Part shown: positions 48,609 to 58,967 of the stretch, piece after piece
Layout: the number at the start of each line of letters is the position of its first letter
How positions within the stretch are numbered: the first letter of the stretch is position 1
Translations under genes and position numbers: made by a program
Source of the DNA: an uncultured Lachnospiraceae bacterium
GTDB taxonomy: Bacteria > Bacillota > Clostridia > Lachnospirales > Lachnospiraceae
Direction: 5' to 3'
NCBI GenBank assembly: GCA_900548905.1
Contig: URMK01000029.1
Span: 1-64,000 of the forward strand
Length of the DNA: 64,000 nucleotides
Notes under the pieces: model-generated
Told to the model about the DNA's origin: nothing
Seen by the model: only the letters and a program-made list of their open reading frames with translations
Databases searched by the model: none

Positions 48609-48716
48609 AAATTAGGATTTCATCAAATAAAAATCTATCGATAAAGATGGAAAGCCAGATAAAAATTCAGGCAGATATTTGAGTCTGTCCGGTAGTGGGG
48701 ATAGAGAGGTAATTAC

Positions 48717-49134
48717 ATGAATTGTCCGTTGCCAATTGGGATTGAAGACTTTAAGGAACTTATAGAGAATAACTATTATTACGTGGATAAAACCGGATTA
48801 GTGAAAGAACTGTTGAATAACAGAAGTTTATTATCATGGATTTCTGGGCGGGCTTCTGAAAATGATGGAAGGTTATACTATCAAATCAAACCGGGAGAGC
48901 GGCCTTGGAAGAAGCGCTCTCCTGCTGTTGTCCGCGCCTTATGAGGGAATTGCTATCATTATTGAGATTAAGGTGGCAGAAACCTATGCCCAATTAGAAG
49001 AGAAAGCAAAAGCGGCGCTGGAACAGATGGAAGAGAAGCAATACGATGCAGAGTTGAGATTGGAAGGATACCGTCACTTCATTAAGTATGGTATTTCATT
49101 TTATAAGAAGCTTTGCAGAGTTTTATGCAAATAA
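48717..49134 (+). pseudogene. Internally deleted AAA-ATPase-like/PDDEXK_9 protein gene
   Basis: The first ~45 codons (LPIGIEDFKELIENNYYYVD) match the start of the AAA-ATPase_like (PF09820-type) family, normally ~550 residues. After LSWISG the sequence jumps, in another frame from 48862, to the C-terminal PDDEXK_9 region: GYTIKSNRESGLGR, APYEGIAIIIEIKVAE and YRHFIKYGISFYKKLCRV. The E-I-K residues of the nuclease core are visible. The ATPase centre is deleted and the frames do not join. This is a remnant of a gene from a large, often multicopy Lachnospiraceae family. Confidence 0.85.
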
Positions 49135-49250
49135 GTTTTGTGGAAGAGTGAAGATTTGAATAAGGGGTGGCTGATTATTTGTAGTATGAACGCCCACAAA
49201 GGGGTGCTGTGAAAAATTGAGAAATTTTATTTGCGTAAGGGAGGATTTTA

Positions 49251-50123
49251 ATGCGTAAATATTGGCTGTTATTTTTCCTTTTATTAAGTTCACTTTTTTC
49301 TATTTCATGCATGGGAGAACCTGACAAAAAAGAAACCCGGGAAGAAGATATAAACGTATCTCCTAATGTATTTGTTACAGAAATAGATAGGGTAATGAAC
49401 AAGTATGAAATAAAAGATGGCATACTATATGGTTCCGGGGTCAATAATCTTGGACAGCTTGGTACGGGAGAAGTTGATGACTTATCAAAAGAATATGAAC
49501 CATTGATAATAGCAGAGCATGTAAAGCATATTGACTTTAACGGTGAAACTCTCATATATATTACAGAAGATAATGAACTTTTTGGCGTTGGCCTAAACCA
49601 TAGAGGGCAGCTTGGACAGGATATCAGATTTAATGATAATAGCCGTTATGCATATAATTCTATCCCAGAACCGGTAAAAATTCTGGAAAATGTAAGTTTT
49701 GCAGCTCTTGGGCAAGCACATATAATCGTTTTAAAGGAAGATGGAAGCGTATGGGCAATTGGGGATAATATGAATGGTCAGTTAGGCAATAAAAAAGAAT
49801 GGGTAAACAACTTTTCCTCTCCTGATTCCTATTCCAATACACCTGTCCATGTTATGGATAATGTTGTTTCAATAGCTGTTAGCAGCTATAATTCTGCGGC
49901 GATTACACGGGATGGAGTATTATATTTGTGGGGAGATAACAGCTGTGGGCAAATTGGAAACGGTAAATCAGGGAATGGTTATCCAACTATTTCTGACTGT
50001 GTTTCAACACTGCCCGAAATGATAAAAACAGGCATAACAGATTTTCATTTCTATGTGAATGGACAGGGAAAGCTCCATTGTTATGCTTATAGTGAATGGA
50101 ATAAAAAGGAATATAGATGGTGA
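49251..50123 (+). CDS. RCC1-repeat lipoprotein
   Basis: This 290-residue predicted lipoprotein has lipobox SISC (cysteine at about 20). Four RCC1-like blades follow, each with G-x-N-x-x-GQL/IG: VNNLGQLGTG, LNHRGQLGQD, DNMNGQLGNK and DNSCGQIGNG. RCC1 propellers normally have seven blades, so this is shorter or truncated at the 3' end. Codon use is AT-rich compared with both sides, which suggests recent acquisition. It is likely a surface-exposed binding protein; the ligand is unknown. Confidence 0.75.
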   Translation: MRKYWLLFFLLLSSLFSISCMGEPDKKETREEDINVSPNVFVTEIDRVMNKYEIKDGILYGSGVNNLGQLGTGEVDDLSKEYEPLIIAEHVKHIDFNGETLIYITEDNELFGVGLNHRGQLGQDIRFNDNSRYAYNSIPEPVKILENVSFAALGQAHIIVLKEDGSVWAIGDNMNGQLGNKKEWVNNFSSPDSYSNTPVHVMDNVVSIAVSSYNSAAITRDGVLYLWGDNSCGQIGNGKSGNGYPTISDCVSTLPEMIKTGITDFHFYVNGQGKLHCYAYSEWNKKEYRW

Positions 50124-50212
50124 AATTTTACGGAAGGAGAGTCTCTTGGCCAAATGAACATAATCTGTATGAGGAGATAGCAGGGCCGGCTACCCTTGCC
50201 AATGGTACAGGC

Positions 50213-50237
50213 AAAAACCCCGCTGCAAGCAACGGGG
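50213..50237 (-). terminator. Terminator of FAD oxidoreductase gene
   Basis: On the minus strand CCCCG-TTGCTTGCAG-CGGGG is followed by TTTTTG. It lies 40 bases downstream of the stop codon of the gene at 50279. Confidence 0.8.
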
Positions 50238-50278
50238 CATCAAACTTAGGATCCCTACACCAAAAAGTATGTTACTTG

Positions 50279-51577
50279 TTACGGCAGGTAGGCCCCCTGT
50301 TCCCGGAGGGCATTTCGCAGCGTATCCACAGGAAGCTCCCGCAGGGATCCCTTTCCTGCCAGTGCCCCTGCCGCGCCGGCGGCCATTCCGGTAATAAAAC
50401 AGCAGGGCATGACCCGTGTGGAACCGTTCATTTCCCGGGTGGTGCTGATACATCTGCCGGCAACAAGCAGATTGTCGGTATTTTGGGGCAGCAGGCAGCG
50501 ATAGGGTATTCCATAGCTGTTTCCTTTTCCATACCCTTTTTGATACGCTTCATCGAATGCGGTCTTTGCAGCATCCGGTGTGACGGCATGTAAATCAATG
50601 GGATAGCAGTAGCGCCCTATTTCGTCGGAAAAGACGGCATGTTTTTCGTAATCGGCGACTGAGAGCACATATTCGCCGAGAATACGCCTTGTCTCCCGGA
50701 TCCCTAATACGGAGGCGGAGGAAATGGCGTCCGCTTTTTCATAGCCTTCCAGATAATGGGTGTAATAAGTAACGTATTCCGTCATTCTCCTGCGGGCATC
50801 CAGGATTCCTTTGGTAAGCTGTTCTTCGTCCGTACCGTCTATGCCGAATACATGTCCGATATTCCCCCCGCCCAAACTGCCTCGAAGCTTCCACATCCCG
50901 GGCAGGGACGGATCGGGAAGGGTAAATACCCCGTCACGAAAAGCCTGATCCAGCATTCTGGCATCCGGATCCTTTCCCAATTCGGCGATGGCGCGGTTCC
51001 AGTCAATCCCGTTCCAGAGTGTGCATAGGGTAGCCGGCATCATACGTCCCTGACTGTCTCCCTTTTCCCACCTGGCACCTGCTTTTACAGCCAGAGTACC
51101 GTCTCCTGTGCAGTCTATATAGGTGTGTGCTTTGACAGCAAAGAGGTTTTCATGTCCTTTAAGAATGACGCAGTGAATCCTCCCTCTGTCGGCCTGGACA
51201 TCCATAAACTGTGTATCGAATAACAATTCGCAGCCGCTTTCCGAGACAAGTCTGTCATAAAACAGTTTCAGTTTTTCCGTATAAACAGGATATTCCACAG
51301 CAGTATCGTCCGTATCCGGGCCATACATCGCATCGAAAACCTCCCGTCCGATACCACCCGCCAGAAAATGTACACCGTCGGAAAAACGCATGAAGGCAGG
51401 AACCCCTGCAAGCGTTGCAGCCCCTCCAAGACACTGTCCTTTTTCAGCAAGAAAGACCCGCACCCCCATCCTGGAAGCCGTTACGGCTGCGGCAATACCC
51501 GCAGGCCCTCCCCCGGCAATAAAGACATCTACCTGTTTTGTGACAGGTATCTCCCGTGTAAAAGTAATTGTTTCCAT
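50279..51577 (-). CDS. FAD-dependent oxidoreductase
   Basis: This 432-residue flavoprotein is of the FAD_oxidored (PF12831-like) group. The dinucleotide motif is DVFIAGGGPAGIAAAVTASRMGVRVFLAE near the start and CLGGAATLAGVPAF follows. DCTGDGTLAVKAGA and the C-terminal NLLVAGRCISTTREMNGSTRVMP complete the pattern. Such genes are frequent beside glycan utilisation loci but substrates are rarely known. The ATG at 51577 has AAGGAGGGGG upstream. It is divergent from the YesN gene at 51727 and may belong to that glycan module. Confidence 0.87.
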   Translation of the reverse strand: METITFTREIPVTKQVDVFIAGGGPAGIAAAVTASRMGVRVFLAEKGQCLGGAATLAGVPAFMRFSDGVHFLAGGIGREVFDAMYGPDTDDTAVEYPVYTEKLKLFYDRLVSESGCELLFDTQFMDVQADRGRIHCVILKGHENLFAVKAHTYIDCTGDGTLAVKAGARWEKGDSQGRMMPATLCTLWNGIDWNRAIAELGKDPDARMLDQAFRDGVFTLPDPSLPGMWKLRGSLGGGNIGHVFGIDGTDEEQLTKGILDARRRMTEYVTYYTHYLEGYEKADAISSASVLGIRETRRILGEYVLSVADYEKHAVFSDEIGRYCYPIDLHAVTPDAAKTAFDEAYQKGYGKGNSYGIPYRCLLPQNTDNLLVAGRCISTTREMNGSTRVMPCCFITGMAAGAAGALAGKGSLRELPVDTLRNALREQGAYLP

Positions 51578-51726
51578 CTGTTCCCCCTCCTTAAAATAGT
51601 AATATATATTCTGCTGTCTAAAGGAGTTTCTGTCAAGCAATTGTTTGCGGATGTTTTCTGTGTTACACTATCCAGTAATTAAAAGCAGCGGTTAAGGGGA
51701 AACGCTGCAGGACGGAGGGGTGGACT

Positions 51727-53295
51727 TTGGGTGATAAATATAAAGTGTTGATCGTGGAGGATGAGGTTCTTGTCAGGGGCGGCCTTAAAAGTGTTATTAG
51801 CTGGGGAAAACTGGGGATGGAGATCATCGGTGATGCTGCCAACGGGAGAGCTGCGCTGGAAATTTATGAGAAAGACAGACCGGATATTATTTTAACAGAT
51901 ATTAAGATGCCTGTGATGGACGGACTGGAAATGATTGCCAGAATCCGGGAAACGGATGAGAAAACAAAAATAGTAATATTAACCTGTTATGAGGAATTTG
52001 TGTATCTGCAGGAAGCCATGCGGATGGGGGTGTCCGATTATATATCCAAGCTGAAAATGAAGCCTGCCGAAATAGAGACGGCGATGGAAAAGCTGAAAAG
52101 GGAATTGGATGAAAGCAGGGGCGGATCGGGAAGTGCGGCCGGGGAAAGAACAGGCCAGAAGGAGGATATCTTTAAACAATATATCTTTTACCATCAGATA
52201 CCTATCGATATTTTCCGGGCACGTATTGGCGGCCTGCATTTGGGTGTCCGTGAAAAGGATATTGTCATGTGCCGGATGATGCTGGGAAAATATGAGAAAG
52301 TACAAACAAAGATTTCCGATGCACAGGGAATGCTGATCCGGTTTCTGATCATGAATATGGCGGGAGAAATCATAAAGAGATACGGGGAAGGGGAGATCAT
52401 CCAGGAGAAGGAGGACTGCTATCTCCTTCTGATTAATGTGGATAGTACTGCTGGAGAGAAATGCCGGGAATTAAAATATGTGCTGCAGGAGGTATCCCGC
52501 ACCCTGTCCGGTTATCTGGATTCCCATGTGATCTGGGGGATCAGCAGAGTCTATGGATCCTGGGACAGGCTTCCCGATATGTACCAGGAATGCTGCAGGG
52601 CTATGAAACATGCATACCTGGAAAACGGTGTCTTGTTTCCATACGGCATGCGGGATGCTTCCGAAGAACTGGAACTGCAGGCAGTCAGGGAAGCAGGCAG
52701 GCAATTCCTCCCTCTCACTCCCTTTTGCGGTGCGCAGCTGGACGGACTTATGAAGCAGCTCACTTCTTATGCCTCGGAGGAAGAATTAACGAAAGAAAAT
52801 GCGGATAACGCGCTGCTTCATTTCCTGTACCGGTGTAAGGAAAAGCAGCAGGATTTCAGCGAAGAAATGCTGCAAAAGGCAGCAGGGCAGATCCGGGAGA
52901 GCACTACCTTCCCCGACGCGGTGCAGACGGTTGTGACTTGCTGCCGGGAAGGTTTCGAACGACGGAATGAACTGAGTGTGGAAATTTACGAAGCGGTCCG
53001 GTACATAGAGGAGCATTTAAGCGGAAAACTGACATTGAACCAGGTGGCCGGCCACATCGGGCTGAGCCCCAATTATCTGAGCAGCCTGTTTAAAAAGGAG
53101 CTGCATATCAGCTTTGTGGATTATATTACGGAAAAACGGGTGATAAAGGCGAAGGAGCTTTTGCTGGAAACGGATTTAAAAACGCATGAGGTGGCGGAAA
53201 TCACGGGTTTTGCGGATGACAGTTATTTCAGCAAGACCTTTAAGAAGATTACAGGCAGGCTGCCAAGTTCTTTTAGGAAAAGGACAAAAATATGA
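51727..53295 (+). CDS. YesN-type AraC response regulator (second module)
   Basis: This 522-residue regulator has a receiver with D58 in ILTDIKMPVMDG and a C-terminal AraC double HTH (LTLNQVAGHIGLSPNYLSSLFK, KTHEVAEITGFADDSYFSKTFKK, ending GRLPSSFR). The TTG start follows GGAGGGG with suitable spacing. It overlaps the kinase gene by ATGA. It should activate the permease-lipoprotein-GH127 operon that follows. The arrangement mirrors the first module at 39552-48466 but with regulator before kinase. Confidence 0.92.
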   Translation: MGDKYKVLIVEDEVLVRGGLKSVISWGKLGMEIIGDAANGRAALEIYEKDRPDIILTDIKMPVMDGLEMIARIRETDEKTKIVILTCYEEFVYLQEAMRMGVSDYISKLKMKPAEIETAMEKLKRELDESRGGSGSAAGERTGQKEDIFKQYIFYHQIPIDIFRARIGGLHLGVREKDIVMCRMMLGKYEKVQTKISDAQGMLIRFLIMNMAGEIIKRYGEGEIIQEKEDCYLLLINVDSTAGEKCRELKYVLQEVSRTLSGYLDSHVIWGISRVYGSWDRLPDMYQECCRAMKHAYLENGVLFPYGMRDASEELELQAVREAGRQFLPLTPFCGAQLDGLMKQLTSYASEEELTKENADNALLHFLYRCKEKQQDFSEEMLQKAAGQIRESTTFPDAVQTVVTCCREGFERRNELSVEIYEAVRYIEEHLSGKLTLNQVAGHIGLSPNYLSSLFKKELHISFVDYITEKRVIKAKELLLETDLKTHEVAEITGFADDSYFSKTFKKITGRLPSSFRKRTKI

Positions 53296-55091
53296 AAATA
53301 CCGGTTTACAGAAGCGTGTTTACCAAAATGATCCTGGCGCTTTCCGTCAGCTTCCTGGTGATTATATCGGGCAGCTTTCTATACATCTACGCCACTGTGA
53401 GGGATTCTCTGAAAGAAAAGACAGACTCGGAAAAAATACAGAATTTCAGTCAGCTGGAGCACAATATTGATATGCTGGGTAAGGAAGTGGAGTTGATTTC
53501 AAGGAGGCTCATCAGTGAAACGGCCCTTACGGATCTGGTATTCGGCGTGGGGGAGGAGAACAGCCGGGAAGTAATTTTAAAGGCTGATCTGTTCCGGGAG
53601 ATGGAAAAAGTTTTTACGGAATATACGTATGTGGAATCCATCTGTTTCTATAATTCCGAGGACCTGACTCTGATCGCGGATAAGGAACAGAATATACTGA
53701 TGAACGGCAGGGATTCCAGGGGAAGGTTCTACGAGGAGCAGATTGCGGATGACGGCTATGGTGCAGAGAACGGGGTGAAATGGTACGGCGGCTATACAAA
53801 CAGTGATTTCAAAATTAAGGCTCTGCAGAATGAAGGGCGGAAAAAAATCAATTACATCACCGCCTGCCGCCCGGTTTACTGGGGGTCTCATACCGCCTGG
53901 CTGGTGATTAACATTAATCTGGATTATTTCACTGATATTTATAATTCCCCGGATAAGGAAAACATCCAGCTAAGCACGACATACATTATTGACGAAAGAG
54001 GAAAAACGGTTTCCCATCTGGACAAGGCCGTCATTGGGGAAGAAAAAGGAACCCAATATATCCGCAGCAAAAGCGAGGGGCCTTATACCTTTGAAGAAGG
54101 AAAACAGCAGATTCTCTGTTATCCCCTTCATCTGAGCGGCTGGACAATGGTGAATGAAACACCGCTTTCCGTCATCCTGAAGGATATCAAGGATATCCAG
54201 ATTGTTTTCCGCATCGCGGTAATTGCAGTAGCCGCGTTGTCCATATTTTTTACGGTATTCTGGGTGCGGTATATTACCCGCCCCCTTTCGGATACGGTGG
54301 AGGCCATGAAATGTATGGAAAACGGCATGCTGGGAATTACCCTTGTGCAGAAAACCAAGAGCAGGGATGAGATAGGCCTGTTAGTCAGCCAGTTCAATCA
54401 GATGTCGCAGAAGATCAGGCAGCTTGTGGAAGAAAACACAAGGATGGAGGAAAACAAACGGGAGATGGAGATTAAGATGCTGAAATCCCAGATGAATCCC
54501 CATTTTTTGTACAATACCTTAAATACGATAAAATGGATGGCAATTATGAAGGGGGAAGAGAGCATCGTGGACTGTACCAGCGCCCTGGGAGATTTGCTCC
54601 AGCCACTGTACCGGGATAACCGTACCTTCTGGAGCCTGGAAAATGAAATAAATTATATAGTTAGTTTTGGTAAAATCATGAATTACCGGTACGGGGAGAA
54701 GGTTGCACTCCGAATCGATATAAAGGAAGAATTGTATGGGTCTGCTATCCCCAAGTTTGTCCTCCAGCCGATTGTGGAAAACTCTTTTCTTTATGGGGTT
54801 TCGGATAAGGAGGAAAACATGGTAATAACCATCTCCGGCCGGCTGGAAGGAGAGGATCTCCTTCTGCGTATTTCGGATAACGGTGAGGGACTGGAAGAAA
54901 CAAAACTGGCACAATTAAGAGAGAGCCTCCATGAGAGCCTTAATGAAAGCCCGGAAACCAACCATATAGGGATTTCCAATGTACATCAGAGAATCCAGCT
55001 GTTATACGGGCCCGGCTACGGCCTTGAAATAGACAGTATAAAGGAGAGGGGCTTTTGTGTAACCATGCGGCTTGCCTTCGATAAGCCGTAA
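53292..55091 (+). CDS. YesM-type sensor histidine kinase (second module)
   Basis: This 599-residue kinase has TM1 at about 13-33, a Cache-like external region of about 265 residues, TM2 at about 298-320, HAMP and a coiled linker. The catalytic His is H404 in QMNPHFLYNTL, and PKFVLQPIVENSFLYG is the N box; NGEGLEE is the G box. It is translationally coupled to the YesN gene. A terminator hairpin separates it from the ABC genes. Signal is probably an extracellular or lipoprotein-bound sugar. Confidence 0.93.
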   Translation: MKIPVYRSVFTKMILALSVSFLVIISGSFLYIYATVRDSLKEKTDSEKIQNFSQLEHNIDMLGKEVELISRRLISETALTDLVFGVGEENSREVILKADLFREMEKVFTEYTYVESICFYNSEDLTLIADKEQNILMNGRDSRGRFYEEQIADDGYGAENGVKWYGGYTNSDFKIKALQNEGRKKINYITACRPVYWGSHTAWLVININLDYFTDIYNSPDKENIQLSTTYIIDERGKTVSHLDKAVIGEEKGTQYIRSKSEGPYTFEEGKQQILCYPLHLSGWTMVNETPLSVILKDIKDIQIVFRIAVIAVAALSIFFTVFWVRYITRPLSDTVEAMKCMENGMLGITLVQKTKSRDEIGLLVSQFNQMSQKIRQLVEENTRMEENKREMEIKMLKSQMNPHFLYNTLNTIKWMAIMKGEESIVDCTSALGDLLQPLYRDNRTFWSLENEINYIVSFGKIMNYRYGEKVALRIDIKEELYGSAIPKFVLQPIVENSFLYGVSDKEENMVITISGRLEGEDLLLRISDNGEGLEETKLAQLRESLHESLNESPETNHIGISNVHQRIQLLYGPGYGLEIDSIKERGFCVTMRLAFDKP

Positions 55092-55162
55092 TATTTTTGT
55101 ATAAATCCACAGATTTTACCAGAGAACCGGCAGAGCGCCGGAAACCTGATATGATTTTTGTG

Positions 55163-55207
55163 AAAATCGGAAGAATGTTTATTGAGCATTCCTCCGATTT
55201 TTATTAT
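55163..55207 (+). terminator. Intrinsic terminator between kinase and ABC operon
   Basis: AAAATCGGAAGAATG pairs with CATTCCTCCGATTTT with one mismatch, followed by TTATTATT. Confidence 0.8.
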
Positions 55208-55235
55208 TCTTGTTTTATCGAAAGGGGGTTACCAC

Positions 55236-56183
55236 ATGCCGGATATAAAGATACGGAAAACCCTGGTGGAACGGCTGGGGAGGAAAAAGGTAAGGGGGTA
55301 TAAATATCTGCTGATTGCAGTACCATTTCTGCTGTATGTATTCGCTATGAATTACGTGCCGCTCATCGGTTGGATTTACACCGTGTTTGATTACAAAATG
55401 GGCCAGCAGTTCCTGGATTTCGGAAATCTTACGTTTATCGGTCTGGATAATTTCAGAAAATTATTTGCCGAACATTCGGAGGTGCTCCGGGTCCTGCGCA
55501 ATACGCTTGTAATGAGCGCGCTCACGCTTCTGGCAACACCGTTTCCTGTGTTGTTCGCCATCATGATCAATGAGTTGAAGGGAAAATATTTTAAGAAGTT
55601 TGTCCAGACAGCCACAACGCTTCCTAATTTCATCAGCTGGATCATTGTGTATGGAATTGCCTTTTCCTTTTTCTCCATGAACGGTTTTATTAATATGCTG
55701 CTAAAAAAATTTGGAATCGATATAGCGGGCGCGGGGATTATGGGAAATCCGGATTACGTATGGCTCTTCCAATGGTTCCTGAATATCTGGAAAACGCTTG
55801 GCTGGTCGGCGATTATTTATATCGCTGCAATTGTGGGGATAGACGGTGAGTTATTTGATGCGGCGCGTGTGGACGGGGCCAATAAGCTTAAAACGATATG
55901 GCATATTACCATACCGGGAATTATGCCCACCTATGTGGTCATGTTCCTTCTGGGAGTCAGCAATATCCTGTCAAACGGATTTGACCAGTATTTCATGTTT
56001 TATAATTCGGTAGTGGCGGATAAGATAGAGGTCCTTGATTATTATGTATATAAAGTCGGATTCCTGATCAACGATTATCCTTATTCGATTACGCTGGGAA
56101 TGCTGAAATCACTGATAAGTATTGTGCTTTTGTTTACAGCAAATATGCTGTCCAAAAAGGTCAGGGGAGAATCCATCGTATAA
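55236..56183 (+). CDS. ABC transporter permease, LplB type (second module)
   Basis: This 315-residue permease has about six helices and the EAA loop FDAARVDGANKLKTIWHITIPGI. Features NYVPLIGWIYTVFDYK and FIGLDNFRKLF mark the LplB branch. ATG 55236 follows AAAGGGGG. It pairs with the permease at 56200 and the lipoprotein at 57150. The ATPase partner is again encoded elsewhere. Confidence 0.95.
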   Translation: MPDIKIRKTLVERLGRKKVRGYKYLLIAVPFLLYVFAMNYVPLIGWIYTVFDYKMGQQFLDFGNLTFIGLDNFRKLFAEHSEVLRVLRNTLVMSALTLLATPFPVLFAIMINELKGKYFKKFVQTATTLPNFISWIIVYGIAFSFFSMNGFINMLLKKFGIDIAGAGIMGNPDYVWLFQWFLNIWKTLGWSAIIYIAAIVGIDGELFDAARVDGANKLKTIWHITIPGIMPTYVVMFLLGVSNILSNGFDQYFMFYNSVVADKIEVLDYYVYKVGFLINDYPYSITLGMLKSLISIVLLFTANMLSKKVRGESIV

Positions 56184-56199
56184 GGAGCGTGAATTTGCC

Positions 56200-57096
56200 A
56201 TGAGTAAGAATAAGATTAAAGTCTCTATCTCGGAACGTATTCTGCAGATTGTTATTTATTGTTTGGTAACGCTGTTCGTCATCCTGTGCGTCTATCCTTT
56301 TTATTATCTGATTATTTATTCTCTGTCCGATCCGACGCTGGCTGCCAAGGGCATATATCTGTTGCCGAAGGGGTTTACCTTCTCCATATATCAGAGAATA
56401 TTTGAAAAGACGGATTTCGGGCACGCCTTCCTGATATCGGCATCCAGGACCGTTATCAATACAGGGCTTTGTATCCTTGGCTCCTCCCTGTTTGCGTACC
56501 TGGTCACCAAAAGGGATATGATAGGAAGAAAATTTGTATACCGGTTTGTGGTGATTACGATGTATATCGGGGCCGGTCTGATACCTTACTACATAACCAT
56601 GAAGGCCTATCACCTGAAGGATACCTATTTTCTCTATATCATTCCGGGAATAATCAACGCCTTCTATGTGATTCTGATTAAGACATTTATCGAGCAGATA
56701 CCGCCTTCCCTGGAGGAATCGGCGGAAATGGACGGAGCCGGTTTCCTGAGGACCTATGCGAGTATCATCATGCCTCTGAGCAAACCGATCATTGCGACGG
56801 TTGCGGTTTATGCGGCTGTGGGGGCATGGAATTCCTGGCAGGATAACTATCTGCTGGTGACGAATCCAAAGCTGCAGACGGTGCAGCTGATATTGTATAA
56901 TTGCATTAATGACGCGCAGAGGATTGCGGACAGTATGAAAAACGGGGCGATTATGTCCCCGGGAACGGTAACCGTGTCGGCGGAAAGCCTGCGGATGGCC
57001 ACCACGGTGGTGGCGGTTCTGCCGGTGATGCTGGTCTATCCTTTTTTACAGAAGTATTTTGTAAAAGGAGTAATGCTGGGGGCTGTTAAGGGATGA
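56200..57096 (+). CDS. ABC transporter permease, YtcP/LplC type (second module)
   Basis: This 298-residue permease has the EAA loop SLEESAEMDGAGFLRTYASIIMPLS and the closing YPFLQKYFVKGVMLGAVKG. It has the same length and ending as its counterpart in module one. AAGGAG stands upstream and the gap to the previous gene is 16 bases, so coupling is tight. Confidence 0.95.
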   Translation: MSKNKIKVSISERILQIVIYCLVTLFVILCVYPFYYLIIYSLSDPTLAAKGIYLLPKGFTFSIYQRIFEKTDFGHAFLISASRTVINTGLCILGSSLFAYLVTKRDMIGRKFVYRFVVITMYIGAGLIPYYITMKAYHLKDTYFLYIIPGIINAFYVILIKTFIEQIPPSLEESAEMDGAGFLRTYASIIMPLSKPIIATVAVYAAVGAWNSWQDNYLLVTNPKLQTVQLILYNCINDAQRIADSMKNGAIMSPGTVTVSAESLRMATTVVAVLPVMLVYPFLQKYFVKGVMLGAVKG

Positions 57097-57149
57097 AACC
57101 CTTCAGGTATAAAAGAACCAGAGAATGGGATTGGGAGGTAAGAGCAATA

Positions 57150-58916
57150 ATGAGAAAAACGAAATTATGGAAGAAAACAACGGCAGTTCTTGTATGTACG
57201 GCAATGCTGGCAGGCCTGGGCGCCTGTTCGAAGGAAACGGAAACCGGCGGTGCCGGGACGGCAGCGCAGGCAGAGAGTGCCAAAGCCGGAGAAGAAGCGG
57301 GTGAAGGGGAGGAAGTTATTACACTCACGGTTATGGGAGAGGTGGGAAATGACTGCATTTCCACCGATGATGCTATCGGACGTAAAATCAAAGAAGAACT
57401 GGGAATCGTGCTGGAATGTACCATGGTAACCAATGATAAGCTGAAGGTGATGGCGGCAGGCGGGGATCTGCCGGATATTATAGAACTTCATGAAGCGCCT
57501 ACCATGGCAAAGAGCCTGATTGACGCCGGAGCTTTGTATCCCATGGACACCTGGCTGGAAAATAACGGGGAAAATATAAAAACCAAGCTCCCGGACGGCC
57601 TGAAATGGTCAAAGGATGTCCTTGGCGGCGGCCAGACCTATGTCCTTCCTGTTGCCATAGAAGTGACTGATAAGGAAAATCCCAAGAAAAACGGATTTGT
57701 AGGTTTCTTTACAAGATGGGATTACTATAAGGAGCTTGGCTGCCCGGAAATCGCTTCGGAGGATGATTATCTGAATGTGCTGAAGCAGATGGTGGATGCC
57801 CATCCGGAAACGGAGGACGGAAAGAAGGTTTACGCCTTGTCGGGATGGACGGACTGGGGCCTTTGGCCTTATAAAATTTCCTATCCGTTCAGCTTCGGTT
57901 ATGAAAACCTGGATAACAACCAGCTGTTCAGCCATGTAACCGGTGAACTGGAGGATATGTTTACAAAGGAGGACGGCATTTTCTGGAAGAGCCTGGCTTT
58001 CTTTAACAAAGCCTACCGTATGGGAATCATGGATCCCGAAGCCTTTACCATGAAAAATGCGCAGTACCATTCCAAGGTCGCCAATGGTGAGGTGCTGGTA
58101 GCTGCTGCGAACTGGGATACGCCGGATCTGGCAATATGCGGCGAAAATGCAGGAATGTATGTACTGCCCGGAGCATTCCCTTATATTGCAGGTATCTATC
58201 CTCTGGAAAGCAGACTGGGCTATACAACCACGAATGCTATCTGCATCAGCGCCAACTGTAAATATCCGGAAAAAGCCATGGAACTGCTGGAATACCTGAA
58301 CTCCGATGAAGGATCCAGATTGGTACGCACAGGGATACAGGGGGAAGACTGGGATGTTGTGGACGGGAAACCGGAACTGACAGGAAAGCGTCTCGACAAC
58401 TTTATTAGCAACAATACAAAAGAAAAAGATTATGCGGAAAAAACAAGCCCCCAGGGAATCGGGAAATATGCCTGGATGTGTTCCACCCAGGCTATCAATC
58501 CCGCGGCGGACGGATATCCCTATGATTTGACGAACGCAAAGGAATATACCATGCTTAGCGTATCGGCTGCAGATAAAGATTTTTCAGATTACTATAGCGC
58601 AGGTAAAGCACAGTATCCCGGAGAAGCCTATGTACAGCTGGTAGAGGACGGGAAGATGAAAGCGCTGGATACCAATCGGATAACCGGAAAGCTGATGGAG
58701 CCTGTATCGGATGAAGCGGTCAAGATTTTCTCTAAGGCGGATGAATATTTCCAGGCCAATATTGCCAAAATCATAACCTGCGAGGATGAGGCGGCCTTTG
58801 AAACACAAAAACAGAAAATGATCACCGATATACTGGCAATGGGATATGAAAAAGCACTGACCCAGGTGCAGGAGCAGTTTGCAAAAGCGAAGGAAATGGG
58901 AAAACAATTTCAGTAA
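57150..58916 (+). CDS. Extracellular solute-binding lipoprotein (second module)
   Basis: This 588-residue lipoprotein has a signal with lipobox LGAC (C26) and an Ala/Glu/Gly-rich tether. The family 1 binding protein follows (EELGIVLECTMVTNDKLKVMAAGGDLPDIIE; YVLPVAIEVT). ATG 57150 is preferred over 57093, which overlaps the permease gene. It is placed immediately before the GH127-like gene, suggesting that the ligand is an arabinose-containing oligosaccharide (inference). Confidence 0.93.
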   Translation: MRKTKLWKKTTAVLVCTAMLAGLGACSKETETGGAGTAAQAESAKAGEEAGEGEEVITLTVMGEVGNDCISTDDAIGRKIKEELGIVLECTMVTNDKLKVMAAGGDLPDIIELHEAPTMAKSLIDAGALYPMDTWLENNGENIKTKLPDGLKWSKDVLGGGQTYVLPVAIEVTDKENPKKNGFVGFFTRWDYYKELGCPEIASEDDYLNVLKQMVDAHPETEDGKKVYALSGWTDWGLWPYKISYPFSFGYENLDNNQLFSHVTGELEDMFTKEDGIFWKSLAFFNKAYRMGIMDPEAFTMKNAQYHSKVANGEVLVAAANWDTPDLAICGENAGMYVLPGAFPYIAGIYPLESRLGYTTTNAICISANCKYPEKAMELLEYLNSDEGSRLVRTGIQGEDWDVVDGKPELTGKRLDNFISNNTKEKDYAEKTSPQGIGKYAWMCSTQAINPAADGYPYDLTNAKEYTMLSVSAADKDFSDYYSAGKAQYPGEAYVQLVEDGKMKALDTNRITGKLMEPVSDEAVKIFSKADEYFQANIAKIITCEDEAAFETQKQKMITDILAMGYEKALTQVQEQFAKAKEMGKQFQ

Positions 58917-58967
58917 AATGGGCAAAGGAACGGATAAACAGATTTCATAAAAAGGAAGGGGGTAATT

